Assembly (NCBI RefSeq): GCF_900290235.1
Contig: NZ_OLMK01000020.1
Coordinates: 1-64,000, forward strand
Source: Streptomyces sp. MA5143a
GTDB lineage: Bacteria; Actinomycetota; Actinomycetes; Streptomycetales; Streptomycetaceae
Reading direction: 5' to 3'
DNA: 64,000 bases
In this document: positions 53,310-62,751 of the stretch, piece after piece
Position numbering within the stretch: position 1 is the stretch's first letter
Layout: each line of letters starts with the position of its first letter
The notes under the pieces: generated by a model
The model's database searches: none
The model's input: the letters and a program-made list of their open reading frames with translations, nothing else
Told to the model about the DNA's origin: nothing
Made by a program: the position numbers and the translations under genes

Positions 53310-54413
53310 CTACGGCCCGGGGACGACGGGTGGGGTGTCGGCCGCGGGGCCGGGCGGTCCGATCGTGCAGGTCCCCGCGGATCGGTAAGCGGCGGCGGCC
53401 CTCACGAGCCGGTCGTTGCGGATGATCAGTATCGCGACGTCGTCCTTGGGCCGTCCCCTGGTGTGGCGCAGGAGTTGGGTGAAGACGGCGCGCAGGACGG
53501 AGTGCGGCGAGATCGGGCGGCCCCGCACGGCCTCCGCCAGGGCCGCGGGCAGCGGGAAGAAGCGGCCTTCGTCGTCCCTGGCGTCCTCCACGCCGTCCGT
53601 GTGGAGGAAGAGCGCCTCTCCGGGGAGGAGCCGGCCGCACGGGGTGGCGGGCAGTTCCGCCGGCAGCGGGAACACCCCGAGCGGGGGCAGTGGGTCGGCG
53701 CCGACCATCGGTTCCGCCCGGCCCGCGCTCAGCAGATACGGCCAGGGGTGCCCGCAGTTGAGGGCGTGGACCTCGCCGTCGGGGGCGATCTCCAGCAGGA
53801 GTACGGTCACGAACTCCTCGGTGTCCTCGGCGCGGGCGCGGTCCCGCAGATGCCGGGCGAGGGCGCGGTCGAGGCGTGCGAGGACGCCGGTGAGCTCGGC
53901 CTCGTCGTGGACGGCCTCGCGGAAGCTGCCGAGCACGGCGGCGACGGTGCCGATGGCAGAGAGGCCGTGGCCCCGCACATCGCCCATCACGACGCGCACG
54001 CCGTGTTCGGTGGCGATCACCTCGTAGAGGTCGCCACCGACGGTCGCGCCCCGGTCGGCGGAGAGCTGCGCGGCGGCGGTGGCCAGTCCGTCGATCCGGG
54101 CGGGCAGCGGCCGCAGCAGTACGCTCTGCGCGGCACCGGCGATCCGGCGCGCCTGCCGCACCTCCTGCCGCATCACCTGTCTGACCTGGAGTACGAGCCC
54201 GGCGCCGACCGCGAGGAACACGGCGCTGTTGGCGAGCCGGGCCCCGAGCCCGTTGTTCCGCGCCATCGGGCAGGCCCACTTGTAGGTGACGGCCGTCGCG
54301 CCCCACACCGCCGGCAACCCCATGGCGAGGGCCTGTCGGACAGACCGCCGGTCGGACGGGCGGCGCCTTCGGACCCATGCCCGTGGAGGTGCCCCAGTCC
54401 TGATTCGAATCAT
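53310..54413 (-). CDS. Membrane-anchored SpoIIE/PP2C-type serine phosphatase
   Basis: A 367-residue protein. Two hydrophobic segments near residues 28-45 and 55-75 (GARLANSAVFLAVGAGLVL) anchor it. Residues about 110-340 form the SpoIIE-type phosphatase: GATVGGDLYEVI and VMGDVRGHGLSA carry the metal-binding Asp, HPWPYLLSAG is typical, and FLHTDGVEDARDDEG holds a further Asp pair. Such phosphatases in Streptomyces usually act on anti-sigma antagonists. No partner gene lies beside it. The last 25 residues are Pro/Gly-rich. Confidence 0.9.
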   Translation of the reverse strand: MIRIRTGAPPRAWVRRRRPSDRRSVRQALAMGLPAVWGATAVTYKWACPMARNNGLGARLANSAVFLAVGAGLVLQVRQVMRQEVRQARRIAGAAQSVLLRPLPARIDGLATAAAQLSADRGATVGGDLYEVIATEHGVRVVMGDVRGHGLSAIGTVAAVLGSFREAVHDEAELTGVLARLDRALARHLRDRARAEDTEEFVTVLLLEIAPDGEVHALNCGHPWPYLLSAGRAEPMVGADPLPPLGVFPLPAELPATPCGRLLPGEALFLHTDGVEDARDDEGRFFPLPAALAEAVRGRPISPHSVLRAVFTQLLRHTRGRPKDDVAILIIRNDRLVRAAAAYRSAGTCTIGPPGPAADTPPVVPGP

Positions 54414-54562
54414 GCCGTTGGCCCCCCATCAGGCCCTGACAGCGGTACGGCCCAGAGAGGCCGGTCCGATTCTGTCGACCGAATGCCCCGTTCGGGCCAG
54501 ATCGCCCGAAGTTCTCACTCGAATGAGTGAGAAGAAGGGAGGGGGACGTGAAAGGAGGGCGG

Positions 54563-54626
54563 GGAACCGCGCGACCAGCCACGGACCACCCGCAGCCGCC
54601 GAACACGCGCAGCTCCCCGCCCCTTC
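54563..54626. repeat. Divergent copy of the dispersed intergenic module
   Basis: GGCGGGGAACCGCGCGACCA (54565-54584) resembles the GGGGCGCGGGGAACTGCGCGAC block seen at 40779 and 60724. A partial inverted counterpart GCGCAGCTCCCCGCCCC (54607-54623) follows, so the segment can fold. It lies in the gap before the pheT end. Confidence 0.5.
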
Positions 54627-54627
54627 G

Positions 54628-54708
54628 GCGCCCTAGGCACCCTCAGCACCCCAGGCACCCCAGGCACCCCAGGCACCCTCAGCACCCCAGGCGCCCACGG
54701 CGCCCTAG
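54628..54708 (-). repeat. 9-bp minisatellite (nine units) in frame with the pheT stop
   Basis: Nine units of consensus GCACCCCAG span 54628-54708. The pheT stop (TAG, complement of 54705-54707) is part of the first unit as read from pheT. Beyond it, the minus-strand frame stays open for 23 codons, reading mostly Gly-Ala-Trp and Gly-Ala-Glu triplets, to another TAG at 54633-54635. Confidence 0.9.
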
Positions 54709-57227
54709 CTCCGCAGAACCGCCCCCGTACGCTCACCGGCGAGAGCGACCGCCGCGTCGCGCGCCGCGGACGCCTCGTCCACGGTCAGCGTCCGGTCCCC
54801 GGCCCGGAACCGCAGCGCGTACGCCAGCGACTTCCGCCCTTCGCCGAGCTGCTCCGCGTTCTCGTAGACGTCGAACAGCCGGATGGCCTCCAGCAGTTCA
54901 CCGGCGCCCTCGCGCAGCGCGGCCTCGACCTCGGTGTGCGGCACGAACTCGTCGACGACCAGCGCGACGTCCTGCGTGGCGACCGGGAACGAGGAGATGC
55001 TCGGCGCCTGCGGGGTGTCGTCCCCGACCCGCTCCAGCACATCCAGGTCCAGCTCGGCGGCGCAGGTGCGCGCGGGCAGCCCGAGGGCCTTCACGACACG
55101 CGGGTGCAGTTCACCGGCGTGGCCCACGACGCGCTCGGCGCCGTCGACGACGACCACGAACTCGGCGCAGCGGCCCGGGTGCCAGGGCCCGTACTGGCCC
55201 TTGCGGACGATCAGCTCCGCGCCGGCCTCGCGGGCGACGGCGCGCCCGGCCTCGACCGCGTCGGCCCAGTCGGCCGGACGGCCCTTGCCCCACCAGCCGG
55301 CCTGCTCGCGGGCCCCGGCGAGGACGACCGCGACATGGCGCGGCTGCTCGGGCAGCGCGGCGTCCAGCGTCGCGATCTCCTCGTCGGTGGGCCGGCGGTC
55401 GACCGGCAGCGCGACGGCGACGCCCTGCTCGGCGCGCGGCTGGAAGACCAGCCCCGTCTCGAAGAGGGCGAGGTCGTGCGAGCCGCGGCCGTCGTTGCGC
55501 CGCAGCGCGCCGAGCAGGCCCGGGAGCAGCGTCGTACGGAGCGCGGGCTCCTCGTCGCTCAGCGGGTTGGTGAGCCGGACGACACGGCGGGCCGGGTCGT
55601 CGGCGTCCAGCCCGAGCTGGTCGAAGACCTGCTCGCTGATGAACGGGTAGTTCGGCGCCTCGACGTACCCGGCGCCGGCGAGCGCCCGGCCGACCCGGCG
55701 GTGCAGCCGCTGCCGGTGGGTGAGGCCGCGGCCCGACGGGGGCTTGGGCAGCGTTGAGGGCAGGTTCTCGTAGCCCTCCAGGCGGATGACCTCCTCCGCC
55801 AGGTCGTTGATGTCGGCGAGGTCGGGCCGCCACGACGGCACGGTGACGATCAGCTCGTCCTGCCCGTAGACGTCGCAGCCGACCTCCTGGAGGCGGCGTA
55901 CGACGGTCTCGCGGCCGTAGACGACACCCGCGACCTTGTCGGGGTGGTCCGCCGGGACCGCGATGGTGTGCGGCGCGGACGGGGCGATGACCTCGGTGAC
56001 GCCCGCGTCGGCGGTGCCGCCCGCGAGGAGCACCAGCAGGTCGACGGTGCGCTGGGCGGCGGCGGACGCGGCCAGCGGGTCGACGCCGCGCTCGAAGCGG
56101 CGGGACGCCTCCGACGACAGCTTGTGCCGGCGGGCGGTGCGCGCGATGGAGACCTGGTCGAAGTGGGCGGCCTCGATGACGACCTCGGTGGACGCGTTCA
56201 CGCCGTCCTCGGTGGCATCGTGGTCCGCGATCTCGGTGTCGGCGCCGCCCATGACGCCCGCGAGGCCGATGGGGCCGCGGTCGTCGGTGATGACGAGGTC
56301 CTCGGCGTGCAGCTTCCGGGTGACTCCGTCGAGGGTGACGATCTTCTCGCCCTCGGCGGCCCGGCGGACACCGATGGTGCCCTGGACCAGGTTGCGGTCG
56401 TAGGCGTGCAGCGGCTGGCCCAGCTCCATCATCACGTAGTTGGTGATGTCGACGGCGAGGGAGATCGGGCGCATGCCGACCTTCTGGAGCCGGCGCTTGA
56501 GCCAGATCGGGGAGCGCGCCTCGGGGTCCAGACCGGTGACGGTACGGGCCGTGAAGCGGTCGCAGCCGAGCGGGTCGGAGACCTGCACAGGGTGGCCGAA
56601 GGCGTTCGGGCCGGGCACGTCGAGGAGCGCCGGGTCGCGCAGCGGCAGACCGTAGGCGATGGCGGTCTCGCGGGCGACGCCGCGGATCGACAGGCAGTCG
56701 CCGCGGTTGGCCGTGACGGCGATGTCGAGGACCTCGTCGACCAGCTCCAGCAGCTCGATCGCGTCCTTGCCGACCTCGGTCTCCGGCGGCAGCACGATGA
56801 TGCCCTTGGTGCCGTCGTCGCCCATGCCCAGCTCGTCGCTGGAGCAGATCATGCCGTGCGAGTTGCGGCCGTAGGTCTTGCGTGCGGAGATCGCGAAACC
56901 GCCGGGCAGCTCGGCGCCCGGGAGGACCACGACGACCTTGTCGCCGACGGCGAAGTTGCGGGCGCCGCAGACGATCTCCTGCGGCTCGCCCGTGCCGTTG
57001 GCGGTGCCGACGTCGACGGTGCAGAAGCGGATCGGCTTCTTGAACTCCGTCAGCTCCTCGATGGTCAGCACCTGGCCCACGACGAGGGGGCCCTTGAGGT
57101 CGGCTCCGAGCTGCTCGACGGTCTCGACCTCGAGGCCGGCCGACACGAGCTTGGCCTGGACGTCACGGCCGGTTTCGGTCGCCGGCAGGTCGACGTACTC
57201 CCGCAGCCAGGAAAGCGGGACCCGCAT
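54705..57227 (-). CDS. pheT: Phenylalanyl-tRNA synthetase beta subunit
   Basis: An 840-residue PheT. The order is normal: N-terminal helix-strand and tRNA-binding OB fold (about 40-150: [32 protein letters not shown]), B3/B4 editing domain, B5, a catalytic-like core, and the C-terminal FDX-ACB anticodon-binding domain ([19 protein letters not shown] ... [15 protein letters not shown]). With PheS it forms the alpha2-beta2 enzyme. ATG 57225-57227 overlaps the pheS stop by one base (TGATG), so the subunits are coupled. The stop codon is embedded in a 9-bp minisatellite. Confidence 0.97.
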   Translation of the reverse strand: MRVPLSWLREYVDLPATETGRDVQAKLVSAGLEVETVEQLGADLKGPLVVGQVLTIEELTEFKKPIRFCTVDVGTANGTGEPQEIVCGARNFAVGDKVVVVLPGAELPGGFAISARKTYGRNSHGMICSSDELGMGDDGTKGIIVLPPETEVGKDAIELLELVDEVLDIAVTANRGDCLSIRGVARETAIAYGLPLRDPALLDVPGPNAFGHPVQVSDPLGCDRFTARTVTGLDPEARSPIWLKRRLQKVGMRPISLAVDITNYVMMELGQPLHAYDRNLVQGTIGVRRAAEGEKIVTLDGVTRKLHAEDLVITDDRGPIGLAGVMGGADTEIADHDATEDGVNASTEVVIEAAHFDQVSIARTARRHKLSSEASRRFERGVDPLAASAAAQRTVDLLVLLAGGTADAGVTEVIAPSAPHTIAVPADHPDKVAGVVYGRETVVRRLQEVGCDVYGQDELIVTVPSWRPDLADINDLAEEVIRLEGYENLPSTLPKPPSGRGLTHRQRLHRRVGRALAGAGYVEAPNYPFISEQVFDQLGLDADDPARRVVRLTNPLSDEEPALRTTLLPGLLGALRRNDGRGSHDLALFETGLVFQPRAEQGVAVALPVDRRPTDEEIATLDAALPEQPRHVAVVLAGAREQAGWWGKGRPADWADAVEAGRAVAREAGAELIVRKGQYGPWHPGRCAEFVVVVDGAERVVGHAGELHPRVVKALGLPARTCAAELDLDVLERVGDDTPQAPSISSFPVATQDVALVVDEFVPHTEVEAALREGAGELLEAIRLFDVYENAEQLGEGRKSLAYALRFRAGDRTLTVDEASAARDAAVALAGERTGAVLRS

Positions 57228-58348
57228 CAGATCTCCATCCCGAACGGCCGGGTGAACCGGACGTCACCCTCGACCATGTCTCGCATGTCTTCGACGTTGT
57301 GGCGGAACATCAGCATCCGCTCGATGCCGAACCCGAAGGCGAAGCCGCTGTACTTCTCCGGGTCGACACCGCAGGCGGTGAGCACCTTGGGGTTGACCAT
57401 GCCGCAGCCGCCGAGCTCGATCCAGCCCTCGCTGGAGCAGGTGCGGCAGGGCCGGTCGGGGTTGCCGACGGACTCGCCGCGGCAGACGTAGCAGACCATG
57501 TCCATCTCGGCGGACGGCTCGGTGAACGGGAAGAAGTTCGGCCGCAGCCGGGTCTTCATGCCCTCGCCGAACAGCGACTGGACCATGTGGTCGAGCGTGC
57601 CCTTGAGGTCGGCCATGGTCAGGCCCTCGTCGACGGCGAGCAGCTCCACCTGGTGGAAAACCGGGGTGTGCGTGGCGTCCAGCTCGTCGGTGCGGTACAC
57701 CCGGCCGGGGCAGATCACGTACACCGGCAGCTCGCGGTCGAGCAGGGAGCGGATCTGGACGGGCGAGGTGTGGGTGCGCAGGACGACACCGGACTCGGTG
57801 CCGCCGTCCGGCCCCTTGACGAAGAAGGTGTCGGCCTCGCCGCGGGCCGGGTGGTCCGGGCCGATGTTGAGGGCGTCGAAGTTGAACCACTCGGCCTCGA
57901 CCTGGGGGCCCTCCGCGACCTCGTAGCCCATGGCCACGAAGACGTCCTCGATGCGCTCCGAGAGGGTGGTGAGGGGGTGGCGGGCGCCGGCCGGTACACG
58001 GTCGTGGGGCAGTGTGACGTCCACGGCCTCCTCGACGAGGACGCGCGCGTCGCGCTCGGCCTCCAGCTCGGTCTGGCGGGCCGCGAGGCCCTTGTTCACC
58101 GCGCCGCGGGCCTGGCCGACGAGCTTGCCGGCGGCGGCCTTGGCGTGCGGGGGCAGGGCGCCGATCTCGCGGTTGGCGAGCGACAGCGGGGAGGTGCCGC
58201 CGGTGTGGGCGACCTTGGCCTCCTGGAGCGCGTCGAGGGAGTCCGCGGCGGCGAAGGCGGCGAGCGCCTCGTCCCGCATGCGCTCGATCTCTTCCGGTTT
58301 CAACGCCTCGACCTCTACAGGGTCGTACGACTTATTCGGTGCCGACAT
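57227..58348 (-). CDS. pheS: Phenylalanyl-tRNA synthetase alpha subunit
   Basis: A 373-residue class-II synthetase subunit. The N-terminal 100 residues form the coiled-coil arm ([20 protein letters not shown]). Class-II motif 2 ([36 protein letters not shown]) and motif 3 ([20 protein letters not shown]) are intact. It also has four Cys (CYVCRG, CRTC) near residue 290, as seen in some bacterial PheS. ATG 58346-58348 has a weak GGGAAGAG site. There is no Phe-rich leader peptide or T-box that I can recognise upstream. Confidence 0.97.
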   Translation of the reverse strand: MSAPNKSYDPVEVEALKPEEIERMRDEALAAFAAADSLDALQEAKVAHTGGTSPLSLANREIGALPPHAKAAAGKLVGQARGAVNKGLAARQTELEAERDARVLVEEAVDVTLPHDRVPAGARHPLTTLSERIEDVFVAMGYEVAEGPQVEAEWFNFDALNIGPDHPARGEADTFFVKGPDGGTESGVVLRTHTSPVQIRSLLDRELPVYVICPGRVYRTDELDATHTPVFHQVELLAVDEGLTMADLKGTLDHMVQSLFGEGMKTRLRPNFFPFTEPSAEMDMVCYVCRGESVGNPDRPCRTCSSEGWIELGGCGMVNPKVLTACGVDPEKYSGFAFGFGIERMLMFRHNVEDMRDMVEGDVRFTRPFGMEI

Positions 58349-58487
58349 CTCTTCCCGTGCTTCCGGTTGGCTGGCTGAAGGTCCCCGTCACACCGACTCG
58401 TGGACGAATCGTCTCCGTCATGGGACGCAAAGGTGCCAAAGGCCGAGTCTAACGGGGTTGAGGTGTGCGAACGCGCCCGCGGGGCGG

Positions 58488-59624
58488 CTAGGCCAGATAG
58501 GCCGGGGCCCCCACGGGCAACGTAAATCGGAACTCGGCGCCGCCGCTCGGGGCGCGTCCGACGGTGATGGTGCCGCCGTGGGCTTCGACGATGCCCTTGA
58601 CGATGTACAGCCCGAGGCCGGTGCCACCGCGCTTGCTGCCCCGCCAGAAGCGGGTGAAGACGCGGTTCATGGACTCCTCCGGGATACCGGTGCCCTCGTC
58701 GCTCACCGTGACCGACGTACCGGTGTCCTCCCCTTCGCGGGGGGACGCCGTGGGCGTGACGTCAATCGTGACGGTTCCCTCGCCGTGTCGCACCGCATTT
58801 TCCAGCAGGTTGCTGAGCACCTGGTCGATCTTGTCGGGGTCGGCCCACAGGTCGGGCAGGGGCTGCTCGATCCTGAGCAGGAACCGGTCGGCGGGCTGTC
58901 CCGCCGCGACGTACGCCTGGATGTGCCGGCCGACGGCCGCGCCTATGTCGACGGGCTGCCTGCGCACCTCCAGCCGCCCGGAGTCGATGCGGGAGATGTC
59001 GAGCAGCTCGGCGATCAGCCGGGTGACGCGGTTGGCGTCGGCGTCGACGGTCTCCAGCATCAGCTTCTTCTGGTCGTCGGTGAACCGCTCCCACTTGGCG
59101 AGCAGGGTCGCGGTGAACCCCTTGACCGAGGTGAGCGGCGAGCGCAGTTCGTGGGCGACCGTGGCGATCAGTTCGGCGTGGCTGCGTTCGGTGCGGCGCC
59201 GGGCCTCGGTGTCGCGGAGGGAGACGACGACGCGGTGGACGGGTCCGGTGGGTTCGGCGCGGATGTAGCGGGCGGACACGAGGACCTCGCGGGCGCCGGG
59301 CAGCAGCAGGTTCCGCTCGGGCTGTCCGACGCGGATGGCGAGGCCCCCGTAGGGGTCGGTCAGCTGCCACCAGCGGCGGCCTTCGAGGTCCTCCAGGGGC
59401 AGCGCCCGCTCCAGGGGCAGTCCGAGGGCGTCGGCGGCGGGGACGGCGGTGATCCGGGCGGCGGCGGCGTTGAAGCAGATCACGCGGCCCTGTTCGTCGG
59501 CGACGACGAGTCCGTCGGGGAGGTCGTCCGGGTCGATGCCGAGTCCGGCGATCTCGGCGTGCGGCGCCGTGGGTGTGGCGCGCACACCGCGTCCCCCCAG
59601 CGTGCTGCTCGTGCCGACCCTCAT
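58488..59624 (-). CDS. PAS-domain sensor histidine kinase (orphan)
   Basis: A 378-residue kinase. Residues 30-140 are a PAS-like sensor domain (DGLVVADEQGRVICFNAAAARIT). The H-box is VAHELRSPLTSVKG with His158. The ATP-binding part has N-box LSNLLENAVRHGEG, and G-boxes VSDEGTGIPEE and GGTGLGLYIVKGIVEAHGG. No membrane span is seen, so it senses in the cytoplasm. No response regulator gene is adjacent, so its partner must be elsewhere. It lies between pheS and the methyltransferase on the same strand. Confidence 0.92.
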   Translation of the reverse strand: MRVGTSSTLGGRGVRATPTAPHAEIAGLGIDPDDLPDGLVVADEQGRVICFNAAAARITAVPAADALGLPLERALPLEDLEGRRWWQLTDPYGGLAIRVGQPERNLLLPGAREVLVSARYIRAEPTGPVHRVVVSLRDTEARRRTERSHAELIATVAHELRSPLTSVKGFTATLLAKWERFTDDQKKLMLETVDADANRVTRLIAELLDISRIDSGRLEVRRQPVDIGAAVGRHIQAYVAAGQPADRFLLRIEQPLPDLWADPDKIDQVLSNLLENAVRHGEGTVTIDVTPTASPREGEDTGTSVTVSDEGTGIPEESMNRVFTRFWRGSKRGGTGLGLYIVKGIVEAHGGTITVGRAPSGGAEFRFTLPVGAPAYLA

Positions 59625-59677
59625 CCCCGTACCCCACCTCTTCCGTTGTGCAGTGGGCCCCCGAGCCCGTCACCCTA

Positions 59678-60541
59678 CTAGCTGGGAGTGACGGTGCGGC
59701 ACCCTCCGAAGGCGCGCTGTGCACGGGCGGACGCGTAGAGACATACGGCGGCGGCGGTCGCGAGGTTCAGGCTTTCCGCCTTTCCGTGGATGGGAACCCG
59801 TACGACGGCGTCGGCGAGCGCGCGGGTCTCCTCGGGGAGCCCCCATGCCTCGTTGCCGAACACCCAGGCCGTGGGCCCGCCCATGGTGCCCTTGTCCAGT
59901 TCGTCGTCGAGGTCGTCCTGCCCTGCGCCGTCCGCGGCGAGGATGCGTACCCCGGCGTCCTTGAGCCCCGCGACGGCCTGCTCGACGGGCACGCCGACGG
60001 CGACGGGCAGGTGGAACAGCGACCCTACGGAGGCCCGGACGGCCTTGGGGTTGTAGAGGTCGACGGACGCGTCGGTGAGGACGACGGCCTCGGCGCCGGC
60101 GGCGTCCGCGCACCGCAGGACGGTGCCGGCGTTGCCGGGGTCGCGGACGTGGGCGAGGACGGCGACGAGCTGGGGGCGGGCGGCGAGGATCTCGTCGAAG
60201 GGGGTGTCGAGGAAGCGGCAGATCCCGACGAGGCCCTGCGGGGTGACGGTCGTGGAGATGTCGGCGATGACGGTCTCGTCGGCGAGGTGCACGCGGGCGC
60301 CTGCGGCGCGGGCCTCGCCGATGATGTCGGCGTAGCGCTCCGCGGCGTCGACCGTGGCGAACAGTTCGACGAGGGTGGACGTGCCGTCGGCCGGCGCGCG
60401 GTGCGCCGCCGCCTCCCGTACCGCCTGGGGGCCCTCGGCGAGGAACAGCCGGTCCTTCCCCCGGAAGTTCCGCCTGGCCAGCCGCCGAGCGGCGGCGACC
60501 CGGGCGGAACGGGGGGAGATCAACTCGGGGGCGGCGGACAT
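59678..60541 (-). CDS. TrmH/SpoU-family RNA methyltransferase
   Basis: A 287-residue SPOUT methyltransferase. The N-terminal substrate-binding domain starts SPRSARVAAARRLARRNFRG and DRLFLAEGPQAVREA. The catalytic motifs are HVRDPGNAGTVLRCADAAGA, WVFGNEAWGLPEE and VRVPIHGKAESLNLATAAAVC. It probably methylates a 2'-OH in 23S rRNA or tRNA; its location by rplT-rpmI-infC and pheST is conserved in Streptomyces as far as I recall. ATG 60539-60541 has a weak upstream AGGTGATCC site. Confidence 0.92.
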   Translation of the reverse strand: MSAAPELISPRSARVAAARRLARRNFRGKDRLFLAEGPQAVREAAAHRAPADGTSTLVELFATVDAAERYADIIGEARAAGARVHLADETVIADISTTVTPQGLVGICRFLDTPFDEILAARPQLVAVLAHVRDPGNAGTVLRCADAAGAEAVVLTDASVDLYNPKAVRASVGSLFHLPVAVGVPVEQAVAGLKDAGVRILAADGAGQDDLDDELDKGTMGGPTAWVFGNEAWGLPEETRALADAVVRVPIHGKAESLNLATAAAVCLYASARAQRAFGGCRTVTPS

Positions 60542-60884
60542 GGATCACCTTCGGGTCGGGCGGGGGATGGTGGAGGGGCGCCTTGGAACTCGGGGGTGCG
60601 GGGTTCGTCGGCGGGTGCGGGTGGTTCGTGGTTGTTCGCGCAGTTCCCCGCGCCCCTGAAAAGCGACCGGGGCTGCGCCCCGTGCTTTTCATGCAGGGGC
60701 GGGCCGCAGGCCCGTTCCCTTCAGGGGCGCGGGGAACTGCGCGAGAAACCACGAACCACCCGCACCCGCCAGAACAACCCGCACCCCCGAGCTATGAGGC
60801 GTAACAAACACCCGGACCCGCAGGCCTCGAAAGGCCCACGGGTCCGGGGTTCACATCAACATCCGGCTCAAGGCCAGCGCAGCG
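60542..60884. other. 343-bp gap between rplT and the methyltransferase gene
   Basis: Almost the whole gap is taken up by the long inverted repeat element at 60611-60769. No gene is supported. A promoter for the methyltransferase gene may lie near 60560-60600 but is not clear. Confidence 0.5.
60611..60769. repeat. 50-bp inverted repeat element with internal hairpins
   Basis: The arms 60611-60660 and 60720-60769 pair at 48 of 50 positions. The 59-nt centre contains GGGGCTGCGCCCC and GGGCCGCAGGCCC hairpins. The right half (GGGCCGCAGGCCCG ... GGGGCGCGGGGAACTGCGCGA) matches the module at 40761-40800. Position downstream of rplT suggests a transcription terminator or mRNA 3'-end structure; a small non-autonomous mobile element is the alternative. 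Confidence 0.85.
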
Positions 60885-61268
60885 TCACGCGGCCTTCGGC
60901 GCGTTGACGTCCGCCGGCAGCGCCTTCTGCGCGACCTCGACCAGCGCGGCGAACGCGGTGGCGTCGTTGACGGCCAGCTCGGCGAGGATCTTGCGGTCGA
61001 CCTCGACGTTCGCGGCCTTCAGACCCTGGATGAGGCGGTTGTACGTCATGCCGTTCTGGCGGGCAGCGGCGTTGATGCGCTGGATCCACAGCTGACGGAA
61101 GTCGCCCTTGCGCTTCTTGCGGTCGTTGTAGTTGTAGACCAGCGAGTGGGTGACCTGCTCCTTGGCCTTGCGGTACAGGCGCGAACGCTGACCGCGGTAG
61201 CCGGAGGCCTGCTCGAGGATCGCCCGGCGCTTCTTGTGGGCGTTGACTGCCCGCTTGACGCGTGCCAC
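60885..61268 (-). CDS. rplT: 50S ribosomal protein L20
   Basis: A 127-residue L20. It starts [15 protein letters not shown] (GTG 61266-61268) and contains the family segment [20 protein letters not shown] and [21 protein letters not shown]20 binds 23S rRNA early in 50S assembly and represses its operon in other bacteria. It is the last gene of infC-rpmI-rplT. Ribosome site AAGGAG precedes the GTG. Confidence 0.98.
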   Translation of the reverse strand: MARVKRAVNAHKKRRAILEQASGYRGQRSRLYRKAKEQVTHSLVYNYNDRKKRKGDFRQLWIQRINAAARQNGMTYNRLIQGLKAANVEVDRKILAELAVNDATAFAALVEVAQKALPADVNAPKAA

Positions 61269-61380
61269 TTTTTAACTCCTTGTAGCGGGGCCGTGGTTGT
61301 CCTCACACGGCCCGAAATCGATTGGGTCCCGGTCCTGACGTACGGCGCTGAGTGATCGACGGACGATCAGCGCCGCTTCG

Positions 61381-61575
61381 TCACTTGCCGAGAAGCTTCT
61401 TGATCTTCGCGGCGTCGCCCGGGGCCATCTCGGCGTTGCCGGTGAGGCGACGCGTCACGCGGGACGACTTGTGCTCGAGCAGGTGGCGCTTGCCGGCGCG
61501 CTCACGGAGCACCTTGCCGGAGCCGGTGACCTTGAAGCGCTTGCTGGCACCGCTGTGCGACTTGTTCTTCGGCAT
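61381..61575 (-). CDS. rpmI: 50S ribosomal protein L35
   Basis: A 64-residue basic protein beginning [20 protein letters not shown] and continuing [21 protein letters not shown], the standard L35 sequence. It lies between infC and rplT as in most bacteria. ATG 61573-61575 follows GAGGAGAG. Confidence 0.98.
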   Translation of the reverse strand: MPKNKSHSGASKRFKVTGSGKVLRERAGKRHLLEHKSSRVTRRLTGNAEMAPGDAAKIKKLLGK

Positions 61576-61706
61576 AGCGCCGTTCTCTCCTCGTCAGTGG
61601 CGCTCCGGTGCCCGGTCGCTAAACCGGGCACGACGGAACGTCATTTCTATCGGTTGACACCCCGGACTCGCGTCCAGGGCTTCCCCCGGACTCGCGTCCA
61701 GGGGAC

Positions 61707-62360
61707 TTACGCCTCGGCAGGCTCCTCGGCCGGCGCCTCGACCTCGACGTGCTCGGCGTCGGCGGCGTTCTGCGACTTGCCAGGGTTGGCCTTCGCTTCC
61801 GCCTTCCGCGCTTCCTGAGCCTGACGGGCCTCGGCCATCGCCTCGGTCTTCTTCTTGTGCGGACCGAGGACCATGATCATGTTGCGGCCGTCCTGCTTCG
61901 GGTTCGACTCGACGAACCCGAGGTCCTGGACGTCCTCCGCGAGACGCTGCAGCAGTCGGTAGCCCAGCTCGGGCCGGGACTGCTCGCGACCACGGAACAT
62001 GATCGTGATCTTGACCTTGTCGCCCTGCTTGAGGAACCGGACGACGTGACCCTTCTTGGTGTCATAGTCGTGCGGGTCGATCTTCGGCCGGAGCTTCATC
62101 TCCTTGATGACCGTGTGCGCCTGGTTCTTGCGCGCCTCACGGGCCTTCATGGCCGACTCGTACTTGAACTTCCCGTAGTCCATGAGCTTGCAGACCGGCG
62201 GACGTGCGTTCGCGGCCACCTCGACCAGGTCGAGGTCGTACTCCTGCGCAAGCTCCAGGGCCTTGGCAAGCGGAACAATCCCGACCTGCTCGCCGCTGGG
62301 ACCGACAAGTCGCACCTCGGGAACGCGAATCCGGTCGTTGATGCGGGGCTCGGCGCTGAT
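61707..62360 (-). CDS. infC: Translation initiation factor IF-3 (apparent AUC start)
   Basis: IF-3 of 217 residues if it starts at ATC 62358-62360. The N-domain ([40 protein letters not shown]) and C-domain ([38 protein letters not shown]) are complete; an extra Ala/Glu-rich tail of about 40 residues follows. A strong CGAGGAGG lies 4 nt before ATC, and the residues after it align with IF-3 N-termini. A GTG eight codons earlier would translate the ribosome site itself as CYRGGS. Non-AUG starts (AUU in E. coli) let IF-3 repress its own synthesis. Confidence 0.95.
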   Translation of the reverse strand: MSAEPRINDRIRVPEVRLVGPSGEQVGIVPLAKALELAQEYDLDLVEVAANARPPVCKLMDYGKFKYESAMKAREARKNQAHTVIKEMKLRPKIDPHDYDTKKGHVVRFLKQGDKVKITIMFRGREQSRPELGYRLLQRLAEDVQDLGFVESNPKQDGRNMIMVLGPHKKKTEAMAEARQAQEARKAEAKANPGKSQNAADAEHVEVEAPAEEPAEA

Positions 62361-62691
62361 GGATCCTCCTCGGTAGCACCCCACGACGGTCTGGCGGACC
62401 GCCGCGTCATGTCTGGTTGACATAGGGACCAACCATCAGGAGCCATGAAAAATGCCCCGGACGGGACGCAGGCGAGGCTCCAATGACTGCCGGAGCACCG
62501 CCGCGATGGCCGCGGGGCGCGATTCGGACGACTCCACCGTCCGTACGGAACGGTGGGGGCCGTCTGACCGGTGACCTGCCGTCCCGGAGGATGGTCAGGT
62601 GGGAGTTCGGAGCCTCCACTTGCGGGCCGGGCACACAGGTGTCCAGCCGGTCGTAGACCTAACCATAGCGGGTTCAAACCTGGGGTGCCAA
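62361..62691 (-). promoter_or_regulatory. infC promoter and about 295-nt leader
   Basis: On the minus strand TTGGCA (62686-62691) and TATGGT (62662-62667) are spaced 18 bp. Transcription from about 62655 gives a leader of roughly 295 nt. It contains a T5 run (complement of 62448-62452) after GC-rich sequence, and a GGTTG/CAACC stem near 62413-62440. A leader this long suggests attenuation or L20/IF-3 control; no known RNA family was recognised. Confidence 0.5.
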
Positions 62692-62751
62692 TCGGGGCGC
62701 AGCGGACTCCCGCAGGTGGGAGCGTACGCGCCGGGGCCTATCGTGTGGGGC

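Noticed and set aside
58332-58421. A 29-codon ORF overlapping the pheS start, considered as a Phe attenuator peptide
   Set aside because: It contains only one Phe codon, has no good ribosome site and no terminator-like hairpin follows it.
60611-60769. Inverted repeat considered as an insertion sequence
   Set aside because: The 59-nt centre cannot encode a transposase and no target-site duplication is evident.
62664-62690. GGGTTCAAACCTGGG, like a tRNA T-arm
   Set aside because: The flanks give no acceptor, D or anticodon stem. The segment is instead the likely infC promoter spacer.
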